A stretch of DNA of 57,228 nucleotides from CAZGKX01 sp964525945 (GTDB taxonomy: Bacteria > Pseudomonadota > Gammaproteobacteria > Legionellales > Legionellaceae), in assembly GCA_964525945.1 (NCBI GenBank), contig CAZGKX010000008.1, positions 1 through 57,228 on the forward strand, given 5' to 3'. Below the pieces are notes generated by a model that was not told where the DNA came from, did not search any database, and worked only from the letters and a program-made list of their open reading frames with translations. The first letter of the stretch is position 1; each line of letters begins with the position of its first letter. Below are positions 24,485-32,490 of the stretch, piece by piece. The translations under genes and the position numbers were made by a program.

Positions 24485-25458
24485 TAAAACCATCTATGGA
24501 TTTTTGTAAACTAGGCCTTGCCGTCATAGAAACAGAAGCACAAGCCGTCTTCGAATTAACACAAAGACTGGACCACCGTTTTGAAGAAGCATGCCATTTA
24601 TTGCTGCAATGCGAAGGGCGGGTTGTTGTCACCGGCATGGGTAAATCAGGCCACATTGGCAATAAAATTGCTGCAACGTTGTCCAGCACGGGAACACCTG
24701 CTTTTTTTATGCATCCAGGTGAAGCCAGCCATGGTGATTTAGGCATGATAACACGCCAAGACACCGTGTTGGCTATTTCCAATTCAGGATATACCCATGA
24801 ATTATTAATCCTATTGCCTATATTAAAACGCCTCGAAGTTCCTTTAATTTCGTTGACCGGTAACCCAGCTTCCACATTAGCCACGTCCGCAACTGTGAAT
24901 TTAGACATCAGCATTCATCAAGAAGCATGCCCGCATGGACTGGCGCCTACAACAAGCACCACAGTTTCTCTGGTCATGGGTGATGCGTTGGCTATCGCGT
25001 TGTTGCAAGCCCGTGGCTTTAGTGCCGATGATTTTGCTTTGTCGCATCCAGGTGGTATGTTAGGAAAACGCCTGTTGCTTCGCATTCAGGACATTTGCCA
25101 CACGGGCGATCAATTGCCAATTGTCGATGAACAGGCAACGATTCGTGAGGCTTTGATTGAAGTATCCGCTAAAAAATTGGGCATGACGTGTGTGGTGGAT
25201 GGCCAAGGCTACTTGGTGGGCATTTATACGGACGGGGATATACGCCGTACCCTCACCAATGATTATGATATCAACACCACAACTTTAAAAGAAGTTATGA
25301 CACGCAATTGCCACACCATCAGCAAAAATCTATTAGCAGCGGAAGCATTGACCATGATGCAGCGGCACAGCATCACCTCACTGGTGCTTGTCGAACATGA
25401 CAATCGCCCTTTAGGGGTCATCCATTTGCACGATTTACTACGTGCCGGCGTATACTAG
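24481..25458 (+). CDS. kdsD: Arabinose-5-phosphate isomerase
   Basis: Interconverts ribulose-5-phosphate and arabinose-5-phosphate for KDO synthesis. The N-terminal SIS domain is clear (VVTGMGKSGHIGNKIAATLSS split here by GMGKSG; STGTPAFFMHPGEASHGDLG), with ISNSGYTHE and ALSHPGGMLG. Two CBS domains follow (from about residue 205: DICHTGDQLP, TDGDIRRTL, VMTRN, HLHDLLRAGVY). The start is uncertain: TTG at 24481, or ATG at 24496 (MDFCKLGL), neither with a ribosome site. First gene of the kds-lpt operon. Confidence 0.93.
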   Translation: MIKPSMDFCKLGLAVIETEAQAVFELTQRLDHRFEEACHLLLQCEGRVVVTGMGKSGHIGNKIAATLSSTGTPAFFMHPGEASHGDLGMITRQDTVLAISNSGYTHELLILLPILKRLEVPLISLTGNPASTLATSATVNLDISIHQEACPHGLAPTTSTTVSLVMGDALAIALLQARGFSADDFALSHPGGMLGKRLLLRIQDICHTGDQLPIVDEQATIREALIEVSAKKLGMTCVVDGQGYLVGIYTDGDIRRTLTNDYDINTTTLKEVMTRNCHTISKNLLAAEALTMMQRHSITSLVLVEHDNRPLGVIHLHDLLRAGVY

Positions 25459-25469
25459 CGAGAAATGTT

Positions 25470-25997
25470 ATGAATGAATTGATAGAGAAAGCAAAAAAAA
25501 TTAAATGTGTTATATGCGATGTGGATGGGGTCCTCACGGATGGGCTCCTCTATATTGACAATTTTGCAAATGAACTCAAAGCGTTTAGTATTCAAGACGG
25601 TTTAGGGTTGAAACTATTGATGGCCGCAGATATCCATGTCGCAGTCATTACTGGCTCTAAAAACGCAGTGATTGATCATCGCATGCAACAATTGGGTATT
25701 CAACATTATTTCAAAGGTCAAATCAACAAACAAAACGCTTACCAAGAGCTAAAAACCCGATTATCACTCCATGACGAGAATTTTGCTTACATAGGCGATG
25801 ACTTGCCTGATTTGCCGATTATGCAACAAGCAGGCTTAAGCATTGCTGTGGCAAACGCGGTCCGTCAAGTTAAAGAGTTTGCAGCTTGGAGAACGGAATT
25901 GAGTGGTGGCAAAGGTGCCGTGCGTGAAGCGTGCGATCTGATTTTAAACGCGCAAAATAAATTAGACGCAGCACTAAGTCGGTTTCTCGCGGAATGA
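25470..25997 (+). CDS. kdsC: KDO-8-phosphate phosphatase
   Basis: A 175-residue HAD phosphatase that removes phosphate from KDO-8-P. The nucleophile motif is CDVDGVLTDG; ITGSKN gives motif II and FAYIGDDLPDLP the metal-binding motif. No cap domain is present, as expected for the tetrameric C0 group. It starts 11 bases after kdsD. Its stop overlaps the lptC start as ATGA. Confidence 0.95.
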   Translation: MNELIEKAKKIKCVICDVDGVLTDGLLYIDNFANELKAFSIQDGLGLKLLMAADIHVAVITGSKNAVIDHRMQQLGIQHYFKGQINKQNAYQELKTRLSLHDENFAYIGDDLPDLPIMQQAGLSIAVANAVRQVKEFAAWRTELSGGKGAVREACDLILNAQNKLDAALSRFLAE

Positions 25998-26563
25998 ATG
26001 CAACAAAACATGCAACATGGTTTTTTATTGCTCTGATACTATCAGCTTTTTTGGCATGGTACTTGGCCAGTGAAAAACCCATTGTGCGTTTGGATGAAAA
26101 ATCATTATCAACGTCAACCGATGCTGTGATTAAACAATTGACTGTGCAGCAATTTGATGCCACAGGACAACGGGTTCATTTTTTACAAACAGCGTTATTA
26201 CGCCATATACCCTACAACAACACCCACGAATTAAGCGCTCCTCATATTTATGTTGCTCAAAATGATTCCAATTGGGAAATTCATGCTAAACAAGCGGTCG
26301 CCTTGTATGGCGGCCAGCAAATTACATTCAAAAAGCACGTGCGAATTCATCAAAAAAAAGATGCCCATCATGAAGCCTCCTTGTTAAAAACAGAAGAAAT
26401 CACCTATTACCCTAAAGAAAAATTGGCTATCACAGAAAAAAATATTTTGTTCAAACAAGCGGGAAATTTCATTCAATCCAAAGGTATGAAAGCGTATCTC
26501 GCAGAAAATCGAGTTAAATTATTAGGCAATGCCCGAGGCATGTATGAATCAAAAGCTGGCTAA
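25994..26563 (+). CDS. lptC: LPS export bitopic protein LptC
   Basis: A 189-residue LptC: one N-terminal membrane anchor (FFIALILSAFLAWYLA) and a periplasmic beta-jellyroll that receives LPS from LptB2FG and passes it to LptA. The sequence is poorly conserved, but the pattern FDATGQRVHFLQ, APHIYVAQND and TEEITYYPKEKLA, together with its place between kdsC and lptA, makes the call firm. It overlaps kdsC by four bases and the lptA start by about 20. Confidence 0.9.
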   Translation: MNATKHATWFFIALILSAFLAWYLASEKPIVRLDEKSLSTSTDAVIKQLTVQQFDATGQRVHFLQTALLRHIPYNNTHELSAPHIYVAQNDSNWEIHAKQAVALYGGQQITFKKHVRIHQKKDAHHEASLLKTEEITYYPKEKLAITEKNILFKQAGNFIQSKGMKAYLAENRVKLLGNARGMYESKAG

Positions 26564-27077
26564 TGGGCGCATGAATCAATACCGTTTATTTATTTTTGGG
26601 ATCGCACTGTTAGGATGCTTTAATTCCTGCATGGCGTTAACCGAAGACAGCCAAAAAACCATTCAATTCCGCGCTGATTCCGCAGATATTAATCAATCCA
26701 CCCACCTGGGCGTCTATTTGGGTAACGTCGAACTTGATCAAGGCAGCACCCATATTCGAGCAGCCCAAGCACAAACAGAAACCAATCAAAAAAATCAATT
26801 GATCAAAGCGGTTATTAAAGGAAACAATGACGGTACCGCGCATTTTTGGACGCTGACCGCAACCAACAAAGCCCCTCTGCATGCTTACGCAGACACCATC
26901 CAATATTATCCAGAACAGCATGTGATTGAACTGATTGGTCATGCACGGGTAGAACAAGGCAACGATTCGTTTTCTGCACCCCAAATCACCTACAACATCG
27001 CGACACAACATGTTGTGTCTAAATCTGCAAAAAATGAGCGCACCATGATTATCATTCATCCTGAGAAACAATCATGA
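26544..27077 (+). CDS. lptA: LPS transport periplasmic protein LptA
   Basis: Periplasmic bridge protein of LPS export. A signal peptide is visible (LFIFGIALLGCFNSCMA), followed by the OstA-type repeats IQFRADSADINQSTHLGVYL, TRIRAA-like THIRAAQAQTE, and YADTIQYYPEQHVIELIGHA. I place the start at 26544 because GAGG precedes it at five bases; a second ATG at 26571 just after the lptC stop is equally compatible with the signal peptide. The stop overlaps lptB as ATGA. Confidence 0.9.
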   Translation: MNQKLANGRMNQYRLFIFGIALLGCFNSCMALTEDSQKTIQFRADSADINQSTHLGVYLGNVELDQGSTHIRAAQAQTETNQKNQLIKAVIKGNNDGTAHFWTLTATNKAPLHAYADTIQYYPEQHVIELIGHARVEQGNDSFSAPQITYNIATQHVVSKSAKNERTMIIIHPEKQS

Positions 27078-27802
27078 CCGGATTATTAGAAGCCCAACAT
27101 TTAAAAAAATCATTTAAAACGCGCACAGTGGTCAATGATGTCAGTTTAAAAATCGCGCGAGGAGAATGCGTGGGATTGTTAGGCCCCAACGGGGCTGGTA
27201 AAACAACTTGTTTTTACATGATCGTGGGTTTGCAGTCGTGTGATAAAGGTAAAATCGTTTTAAATGGTCAAAATATTACCAAATCTGCCATGCACCAACG
27301 CGCCCGCTTGGGCATTGGTTACTTGCCACAAGAAGCTTCCATTTTTCGTAAAATGAGTGTTTCGGACAATATTTATTCCATTTTGCAATTACGCACCGAT
27401 ATCGATGAAGCGGCTCGTTTAGATAAACTCGAACAATTGCTGCAAGAATTTCATATTGCACATTTACGTAAAAGTATGGGCATGAGTTTGTCAGGGGGTG
27501 AACGACGGCGCGTCGAAATTGCCAGGGCGTTAGCCATTGAACCTGCCTTCATATTATTGGACGAGCCTTTTGCGGGTGTCGATCCAATTTCGGTGTTGGA
27601 CATAAAAAAGATAATTTCACATTTATGTGACAAACAAATCGGCGTATTGATCACCGATCACAATGTCCGTGAAACCTTGGACATTTGCCAACGCGCTTAT
27701 ATCGTCAATCAAGGTACAATTCTTTGCGAAGGCTCTCCTGCAACCATTCTTTCCAATCAACAGGTGAGAGCAGTCTATCTAGGTGATGAATTTTCGTTAT
27801 AA
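27074..27802 (+). CDS. lptB: LPS export ATPase LptB
   Basis: A 242-residue ABC ATPase that powers LPS extraction with LptFG. Walker A GPNGAGKTTCFYM, Q-loop region GYLPQEASIF, signature LSGGERRRVEIARAL, Walker B FILLDEPFAGVDP and switch ITDHNVRET are intact. It ends in VRAVYLGDEF, the usual LptB C-terminal sequence. It overlaps lptA by four bases. In E. coli rpoN follows; here pabA follows instead, 30 bases on. Confidence 0.97.
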   Translation: MTGLLEAQHLKKSFKTRTVVNDVSLKIARGECVGLLGPNGAGKTTCFYMIVGLQSCDKGKIVLNGQNITKSAMHQRARLGIGYLPQEASIFRKMSVSDNIYSILQLRTDIDEAARLDKLEQLLQEFHIAHLRKSMGMSLSGGERRRVEIARALAIEPAFILLDEPFAGVDPISVLDIKKIISHLCDKQIGVLITDHNVRETLDICQRAYIVNQGTILCEGSPATILSNQQVRAVYLGDEFSL

Positions 27803-27832
27803 AATAATTCAAAACAGGATAAACCGTCATTT

Positions 27833-28405
27833 ATGCTTTTAATCATCGACAATTATGATTCATTTACCTACAATATTGCGCGCTATTTTCAATGCTTGGG
27901 GCAAGACGTTTTGGTTTTCCAGCACGATAAGATTGACATCGACACCATAAAACAATTGAACCCCACTTATTTGGTCATTTCTCCTGGACCAAACTCACCC
28001 CGAGAATCAGGCATTTCCCTCGAGGTTATTCGACATTTTTACCGTGATATACCCATCCTAGGCATATGCTTGGGGCATCAGTGCATTGGGCATTGCTTTG
28101 GGGCTCAAATCATAGAAGCCCCAGAAATCGTTCATGGTAAAACATCACCTATTCACCATCACAAGCTAAATTTGTTTAAAAATTTACCCAATCCTTTCAA
28201 GGCTACACGTTACCACTCGTTAGCCATTGATCCGCGCACACTTCCAGCTTGTTTTAATATTGACGCTGTTGCGGATCAGACGATTATGGCGATATCGCAC
28301 CGGGACTACCCCTTGTTTGGGTTGCAATTCCACCCCGAAGCCATTTTAACGGAGCATGGAATGGAATTGTTGAATCATTTTTTACAATTTGGTCTGGGCG
28401 GATAA
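27833..28405 (+). CDS. pabA: Glutamine amidotransferase subunit of aminodeoxychorismate or anthranilate synthase
   Basis: A 190-residue class I glutamine amidotransferase. IDNYDSFTYNIARY opens the protein; the nucleophile Cys is in GICLGHQCIGHCFG, and LQFHPEAILTEHG holds the His-Glu of the triad. It supplies ammonia for 4-amino-4-deoxychorismate (folate) or anthranilate (tryptophan). No partner (pabB or trpE) is in the window, so which role it plays, or whether it serves both, is undecided; I prefer PabA from length and family. It may be cotranscribed with lptB. Confidence 0.85.
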   Translation: MLLIIDNYDSFTYNIARYFQCLGQDVLVFQHDKIDIDTIKQLNPTYLVISPGPNSPRESGISLEVIRHFYRDIPILGICLGHQCIGHCFGAQIIEAPEIVHGKTSPIHHHKLNLFKNLPNPFKATRYHSLAIDPRTLPACFNIDAVADQTIMAISHRDYPLFGLQFHPEAILTEHGMELLNHFLQFGLGG

Positions 28406-28549
28406 TGTTTTAAGGTGAGAAAAGCGTTGGCAGAACATCGATTAGGTAAAGTAGTCATCATACCACGACGTAGATTTTTTCAGTAAAAATTGATATAACA
28501 GCATCAAAAGCAACGCCATACAATCATTTAAATTCTGGATCGTCTTGAT

Positions 28550-29425
28550 ATGCCTTTTGATTTTGCTACATTACCCACGGAGCTAGCATCTCTTGTAAAT
28601 ATTCAAGAAAGGATGCGTCAACAATTAAAAAACACTTATGGGGAGCGTCAACTAACCTTTTTCCAAAAAACGCATTCCACTCTATGGACAAAGTCTCTCA
28701 AGGCAATCACTGCTCTGTATACTGAGTTAGCGGACGTGACCGCTCTCGCCCAGTTTAATCGGGTGTTTGTGCGCCATTACTCACCAAATCTTGCATTTCA
28801 GAACGATATACGTTTTCAAGAGTCTACTTCGCTCAATGAAATTGAAACATTTTTGAAGCAATTAAGGCGAAAAGCGAACAACGGTCAAGATGATTTGTTT
28901 GTTGATATTATACATCGATTATCTCAACGCTATGATAAGTTATCTCTTGCGGAGAAATGCGCTAAAAATGATGACGATCGTTTCGCCGCACTCATAAAGC
29001 ACGAAGCTTTGGATAAACTGCGTAGGCATATATGTTTTGTAGCGCTACAAACCTCTATGAATCCAATGGATTATTATGTGGTCGTCGTTAAGTGGGAAAT
29101 TGCGGGCGAACCTGATAGCAATAAATTTATAATGTCCTCTCCTCGCGGCTCAAAATCACCTACCACCAGTATCAGCATGCTAAACAAGTTGAAATATGAT
29201 TTATTAAACCAAGCGCAGATGAATGGTAATATTACATTGGCACAAAAGAAGATCATACAAGACGCGGCAAAAATAAACAGTGACAATGAATTAGCCCAAT
29301 TAAAATTACTTATCCCCTCTTTGTTCGAAGCGCCTGCCTTGCTCGATACAAACTCCGTTGCTGAGATAGAATACAGTGCCCTAGAAGAAGAGCTCGATGA
29401 AAGAAACCATGCGATTTTAAGCTAA
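28550..29425 (+). CDS. Orphan helical protein with an E-block-like C terminus
   Basis: A 291-residue protein I do not recognise. It is mostly helical and charged, without signal peptide or membrane segment. The middle has a mixed stretch (HICFVALQTSMNPMDYYVVVVKW) that looks like a small folded core. The last residues ALEEELDERNHAILS contain a Glu-rich block and hydrophobic residues near the end, the pattern of Dot/Icm (type IVB) secretion signals. This is suggestive only; no secretion genes are in the window. Isolated by 144 and 193 bases from its neighbours, so probably its own transcript. Confidence 0.55.
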   Translation: MPFDFATLPTELASLVNIQERMRQQLKNTYGERQLTFFQKTHSTLWTKSLKAITALYTELADVTALAQFNRVFVRHYSPNLAFQNDIRFQESTSLNEIETFLKQLRRKANNGQDDLFVDIIHRLSQRYDKLSLAEKCAKNDDDRFAALIKHEALDKLRRHICFVALQTSMNPMDYYVVVVKWEIAGEPDSNKFIMSSPRGSKSPTTSISMLNKLKYDLLNQAQMNGNITLAQKKIIQDAAKINSDNELAQLKLLIPSLFEAPALLDTNSVAEIEYSALEEELDERNHAILS

Positions 29426-29452
29426 AAATTCTCGCATATATCGTCTAACATA

Positions 29453-29482
29453 CTAGGGTCCATATATGTCAACCGACCCTAG
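29453..29482. terminator. Hairpin after the orphan gene
   Basis: CTAGGGTC (29453-29460) and GACCCTAG (29475-29482) are a perfect eight-base inverted repeat with a 14-base loop, 27 bases after the orphan gene's stop. No T tract follows, so it may be an mRNA 3' stabiliser rather than an intrinsic terminator. Confidence 0.35.
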
Positions 29483-29618
29483 CCCATAATGAATTTATGG
29501 TATGCGAAGCATTCAAACAATTGCTATTTCACCAACAATTTTGTAAAAAATAGCGCATATTTGATGATTTAAATTTGGGAACATAAAAATGAGAATTGAA
29601 CAAAAAAACTGGAGCATT

Positions 29619-30746
29619 ATGAGCAAAAATTTGATAGGACTGCACAAATATGAGTTGGATACACCCTGCCTCATCATTGATCTTGATGCGTTGCAATTCA
29701 ATCTATTGACCATGCAGCAGCATGCCTCACAACACAATATCCATGTTAGACCCCATTGTAAAACCCACAAATGTTCAAAACTGGCGGCCTTGCAGATGAA
29801 GTTGGGTGCTATTGGTTTATGCACGACCAAAATCTCCGAAGCAGCCGTTTTAATTCAAAAAGGTTTATCCTCTGTTTTAATTACATCCCCTGTTGTGACC
29901 CCTTATAAAATAGCCGCTTTTACAGAGTTAGCCTTGCTGGCACCGGATACATTGATCGTCACAGACAACACTCAAAATGCCTTCGACTTGAATGAGGCAG
30001 GTCAAAAAATCAAACAAAAAATAAATGTTTTGGTTGATGTGGATGCAGGCATAGGGCGAACCGGTGTTGCAGCAGAACGGGCGCTGGAATTGGGGTTCAA
30101 TATTCAACAAAGCCCTTGGTTAAAATTCATGGGCATTCAATGTTATGCAGGTAATTTACAACACATTCACGCCTATGAGGAAAGAAAATTAAAATCCCTT
30201 GCCGTTATGAGCATGGCCGGCAAGTTAGCCTTGGAGTTTAAAAAACAAGGTTTGCCTTGTCCGATCGTAACGGGGACTGGAACAGGTACGTATGACATCG
30301 ATTATTTGGTGCCGGAAGTGACAGAGATTCAACCGGGATCTTACACTGTTATGGATGTTGAATACGCAGGTATTGGTTCAAAAGAAACCCCGGCAGCATT
30401 TGGCAATTTTAAACCGGCAATGACGTTGTTAACCACTGTGATCAGCCACAATAGGCCAGAGCATGTCACGGTCGATGCGGGTACAAAATCCATTTATGTT
30501 GATGGGAGTAACAAGCCTAAAATCATCAATCGCCATCAACTCGTGTATGATTGGGCTGGCTTTGGAGACGAGCATGGAAAAATAACGGCATTGCCAGGGG
30601 GCACTTTACCTCAGAATGGCGATGTTCTTGAGCTTATTGTCCCGCATTGCGATCCGACCATTAATTTGCATGATAAATTCCATATTATCCAAAATGGACA
30701 TGTGGTTGATACATGGGAAATTGACATGCGAGGCAAATCACAATAA
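29619..30746 (+). CDS. PLP-dependent D-threonine aldolase / D-serine dehydratase-like enzyme (DSD1 family)
   Basis: A 375-residue fold III (alanine-racemase-type) enzyme. DTPCLIIDLDAL starts the barrel; the PLP lysine is in VRPHCKTHKC. VDVDAGIGRTGV, GTGTGTYDIDY and a C-terminal metal site (PHCDPTINLHD) follow, as in D-threonine aldolases and eukaryotic-type D-serine dehydratases. It cleaves D-beta-hydroxy amino acids to glycine plus aldehyde, or deaminates D-serine; sequence alone does not decide. The start at 29619 follows GGAG at four bases; an ATG ten codons earlier has none. Confidence 0.85.
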   Translation: MSKNLIGLHKYELDTPCLIIDLDALQFNLLTMQQHASQHNIHVRPHCKTHKCSKLAALQMKLGAIGLCTTKISEAAVLIQKGLSSVLITSPVVTPYKIAAFTELALLAPDTLIVTDNTQNAFDLNEAGQKIKQKINVLVDVDAGIGRTGVAAERALELGFNIQQSPWLKFMGIQCYAGNLQHIHAYEERKLKSLAVMSMAGKLALEFKKQGLPCPIVTGTGTGTYDIDYLVPEVTEIQPGSYTVMDVEYAGIGSKETPAAFGNFKPAMTLLTTVISHNRPEHVTVDAGTKSIYVDGSNKPKIINRHQLVYDWAGFGDEHGKITALPGGTLPQNGDVLELIVPHCDPTINLHDKFHIIQNGHVVDTWEIDMRGKSQ

Positions 30747-30855
30747 CGCCCGTGAAGTCTTAAAGGTACAACGCAACAAGATGAAGATTTATTACAGATC
30801 CTCTTGGCCAGTTTGGGTTGTAATAATTGAATTTGTTGATGCTTAAGAGGTGACC

Positions 30856-31239
30856 ATGCCACATTTGATTTTAGAATACAGCAAAAATATTGATGATGAA
30901 TCGAGGCTTATTGACAATAGTGCCCTTGATTTTAAACCCTTGTTTTTAACATTGCACAAATTTTTGCAAGAAAAATTACCAACCGATATTTCCAGCTGTA
31001 AAAGTAGATGCATTCCAAGAAAATTATTTTTTATTGGTGAGTGCGAGGCCAAAAATGCATTTGCACATCTAACCATAAAAATATTAGCTGGAAGGAGCGA
31101 TAAACATAAGCATCAGTTGGGTCATGAAATATTAAAAATAATGCTTAATTTTTTTCAACCTTATGAATCGAATTTAAGCATCCAGTTATCGGTGGAAGTG
31201 ATGGACTTGGATAAACACTATTTTAAAGTGATTGGTTAA
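30856..31239 (+). CDS. 5-carboxymethyl-2-hydroxymuconate isomerase-like tautomerase
   Basis: A 127-residue member of the CHMI family in the tautomerase superfamily. It begins MPHLILEYSKNI: after Met removal Pro-1 becomes the catalytic base. The AFAHLTIKILAGR segment and SVEVMDLDKHYFKVI at the end match the family. In homoprotocatechuate degradation it isomerises 5-carboxymethyl-2-hydroxymuconate, but no other gene of that pathway is nearby, so the true substrate is unknown. AGAGG sets the ATG at 30856. It follows the DSD1-type gene by about 110 bases. Confidence 0.8.
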   Translation: MPHLILEYSKNIDDESRLIDNSALDFKPLFLTLHKFLQEKLPTDISSCKSRCIPRKLFFIGECEAKNAFAHLTIKILAGRSDKHKHQLGHEILKIMLNFFQPYESNLSIQLSVEVMDLDKHYFKVIG

Positions 31240-31277
31240 ATTTTAGAAGGTTTTAATTTATTTTCACTCACTCGCCA

Positions 31278-31868
31278 TTATTTTTTATTCCTGTGCTGAA
31301 ACAATTCAGAAAAAAATTCTGGTTTGTTTATACCAATAGCCGCAAATACTTTTTGAACACGATCCCAACTGTTTTCTTGTTCAATACTGGCAATGATCAG
31401 ATCAAACCCTTGGTTTTTATCCACCGGAACGCCCCACCCATTGATGTAACATAAACCGCGTAAGCGTTGCGCTTGAATATGGCGATGTTTTTCTGCTTCC
31501 AATAAAAAACCATGGGCTTCTTCATACAACAAATTCATATAACGTTCGTTGCTTTGAGAAGCAAAAATTTCGCCCTCTTGAAGTGCTTTTCGGGTATTTG
31601 CTTCTTCAACCAACTCTTTACCCAGTAAATATTGGCCCTTTTCATCATTCAATGCCGCGGCCGCGCGATAACAAGCCAGTTTTTGCTCTCTTGCAAAGGG
31701 AAATTGAACATGGCCTTGCAACGATTGATAAATTGCCGCCAACCCATGATAAGCTAAAATTTCTTTACCAATCACTTTGTCCGAGGGTTGGTTAAGTGTA
31801 CGGTACTGCTGCATCGATTTTAATTGCTTCAATGTTTTTTTAATTTTACGTTTTTTAAACCAGCTCAT
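31278..31868 (-). CDS. Sel1-like/TPR-type helical repeat protein
   Basis: A 196-residue basic-N-terminal protein (MSWFKKRKIKKTLKQLK) made of helical pairs. The segments ACYRAAAALNDEKGQYLLG and AQRLRGLCYINGWGVPVDKN resemble Sel1 repeats, which mediate protein-protein contacts. No signal peptide. AGGAG six bases before the ATG fixes the start at 31868, overlapping the stop of the upstream membrane-protein gene by four bases, so the two form a coupled pair. The specific role is unknown. Confidence 0.55.
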   Translation of the reverse strand: MSWFKKRKIKKTLKQLKSMQQYRTLNQPSDKVIGKEILAYHGLAAIYQSLQGHVQFPFAREQKLACYRAAAALNDEKGQYLLGKELVEEANTRKALQEGEIFASQSNERYMNLLYEEAHGFLLEAEKHRHIQAQRLRGLCYINGWGVPVDKNQGFDLIIASIEQENSWDRVQKVFAAIGINKPEFFSELFQHRNKK

Positions 31869-32317
31869 CGCAACTCCTGTGGCGTGGTTGAAATTGCCCA
31901 TTGGAATAATTCAGCAGCCAAAAAGACCAAAATAACAATTAAAATAATCCTCAAAGCAAGGCTAGACGATTCTTTATCTCTAGGAGCCTGAGGTTGCCTT
32001 ACTGTTTTTTTAGGTGTTATTCCGTGAATCTCATTATCAATTCGATTCGACATAATATCAGCAACAATCGCAAAAATAAGCGCTGGCAGAAAAAATCCTA
32101 GAAAAATCAACCACGAAGCAGATGCGGACTTAAACTGATAATCACTTTGCAATGAATTTAGCCAATTAAGAATAAATTCCGGCATATTATAGTGCCAACC
32201 AAACCACAGATAAGGCAATATATAAATGCTTGTCGCAAACAAACCCAAACTAATGACCAAGCAAACGATACCAATAATATAGTGCTTATGGCTGTGTTGA
32301 TAACGATCAGGTTCCAT
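31865..32317 (-). CDS. Three-helix membrane protein of unknown function
   Basis: A 150-residue protein with three predicted membrane helices, at about residues 13-35 (YIIGIVCLVISLGLFATSIY), 68-90 (SWLIFLGFFLPALIFAIVAD) and 121-142 (LRIILIVILVFLAAELFQW). A polar basic loop (TPKKTVRQPQAPRDK) lies between the last two. I do not recognise the family. It precedes and overlaps the Sel1-like gene, suggesting that the two proteins work together at the inner membrane. Confidence 0.6.
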   Translation of the reverse strand: MEPDRYQHSHKHYIIGIVCLVISLGLFATSIYILPYLWFGWHYNMPEFILNWLNSLQSDYQFKSASASWLIFLGFFLPALIFAIVADIMSNRIDNEIHGITPKKTVRQPQAPRDKESSSLALRIILIVILVFLAAELFQWAISTTPQELR

Positions 32318-32385
32318 AACGATTCACCCGGATTTAATGTATTATCAAATTCTTATATAAATCAACATAGCAGATACTATTTACA

Positions 32386-32414
32386 TTGCCAAGTATATGA
32401 TGCATATATATACT
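32386..32414 (+). promoter_or_regulatory. Promoter of ppsR
   Basis: TTGCCA (32386-32391) and TATACT (32409-32414) with 17-base spacing, 76 bases before the ppsR start. It lies in the divergent gap upstream of the membrane-protein gene. No operator palindrome was seen. Confidence 0.5.
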
Positions 32415-32490
32415 CCTCCGTAAAGAGGCGAAAGGAATGCGCGTTTGGTGGAAGCCCTCTTTTGCTGAAACAAAAAACCCAGGATAAAGA

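Noticed and set aside
24465..24914. A 149-residue open frame on the minus strand opposite kdsD.
   Set aside because: It lies wholly within kdsD, has no family resemblance and its frame follows the codon pattern of kdsD; an antisense shadow.
26637..27071. A 144-residue minus-strand frame opposite lptA.
   Set aside because: Covers lptA completely and has an unlikely Cys- and aromatic-rich composition; shadow frame.
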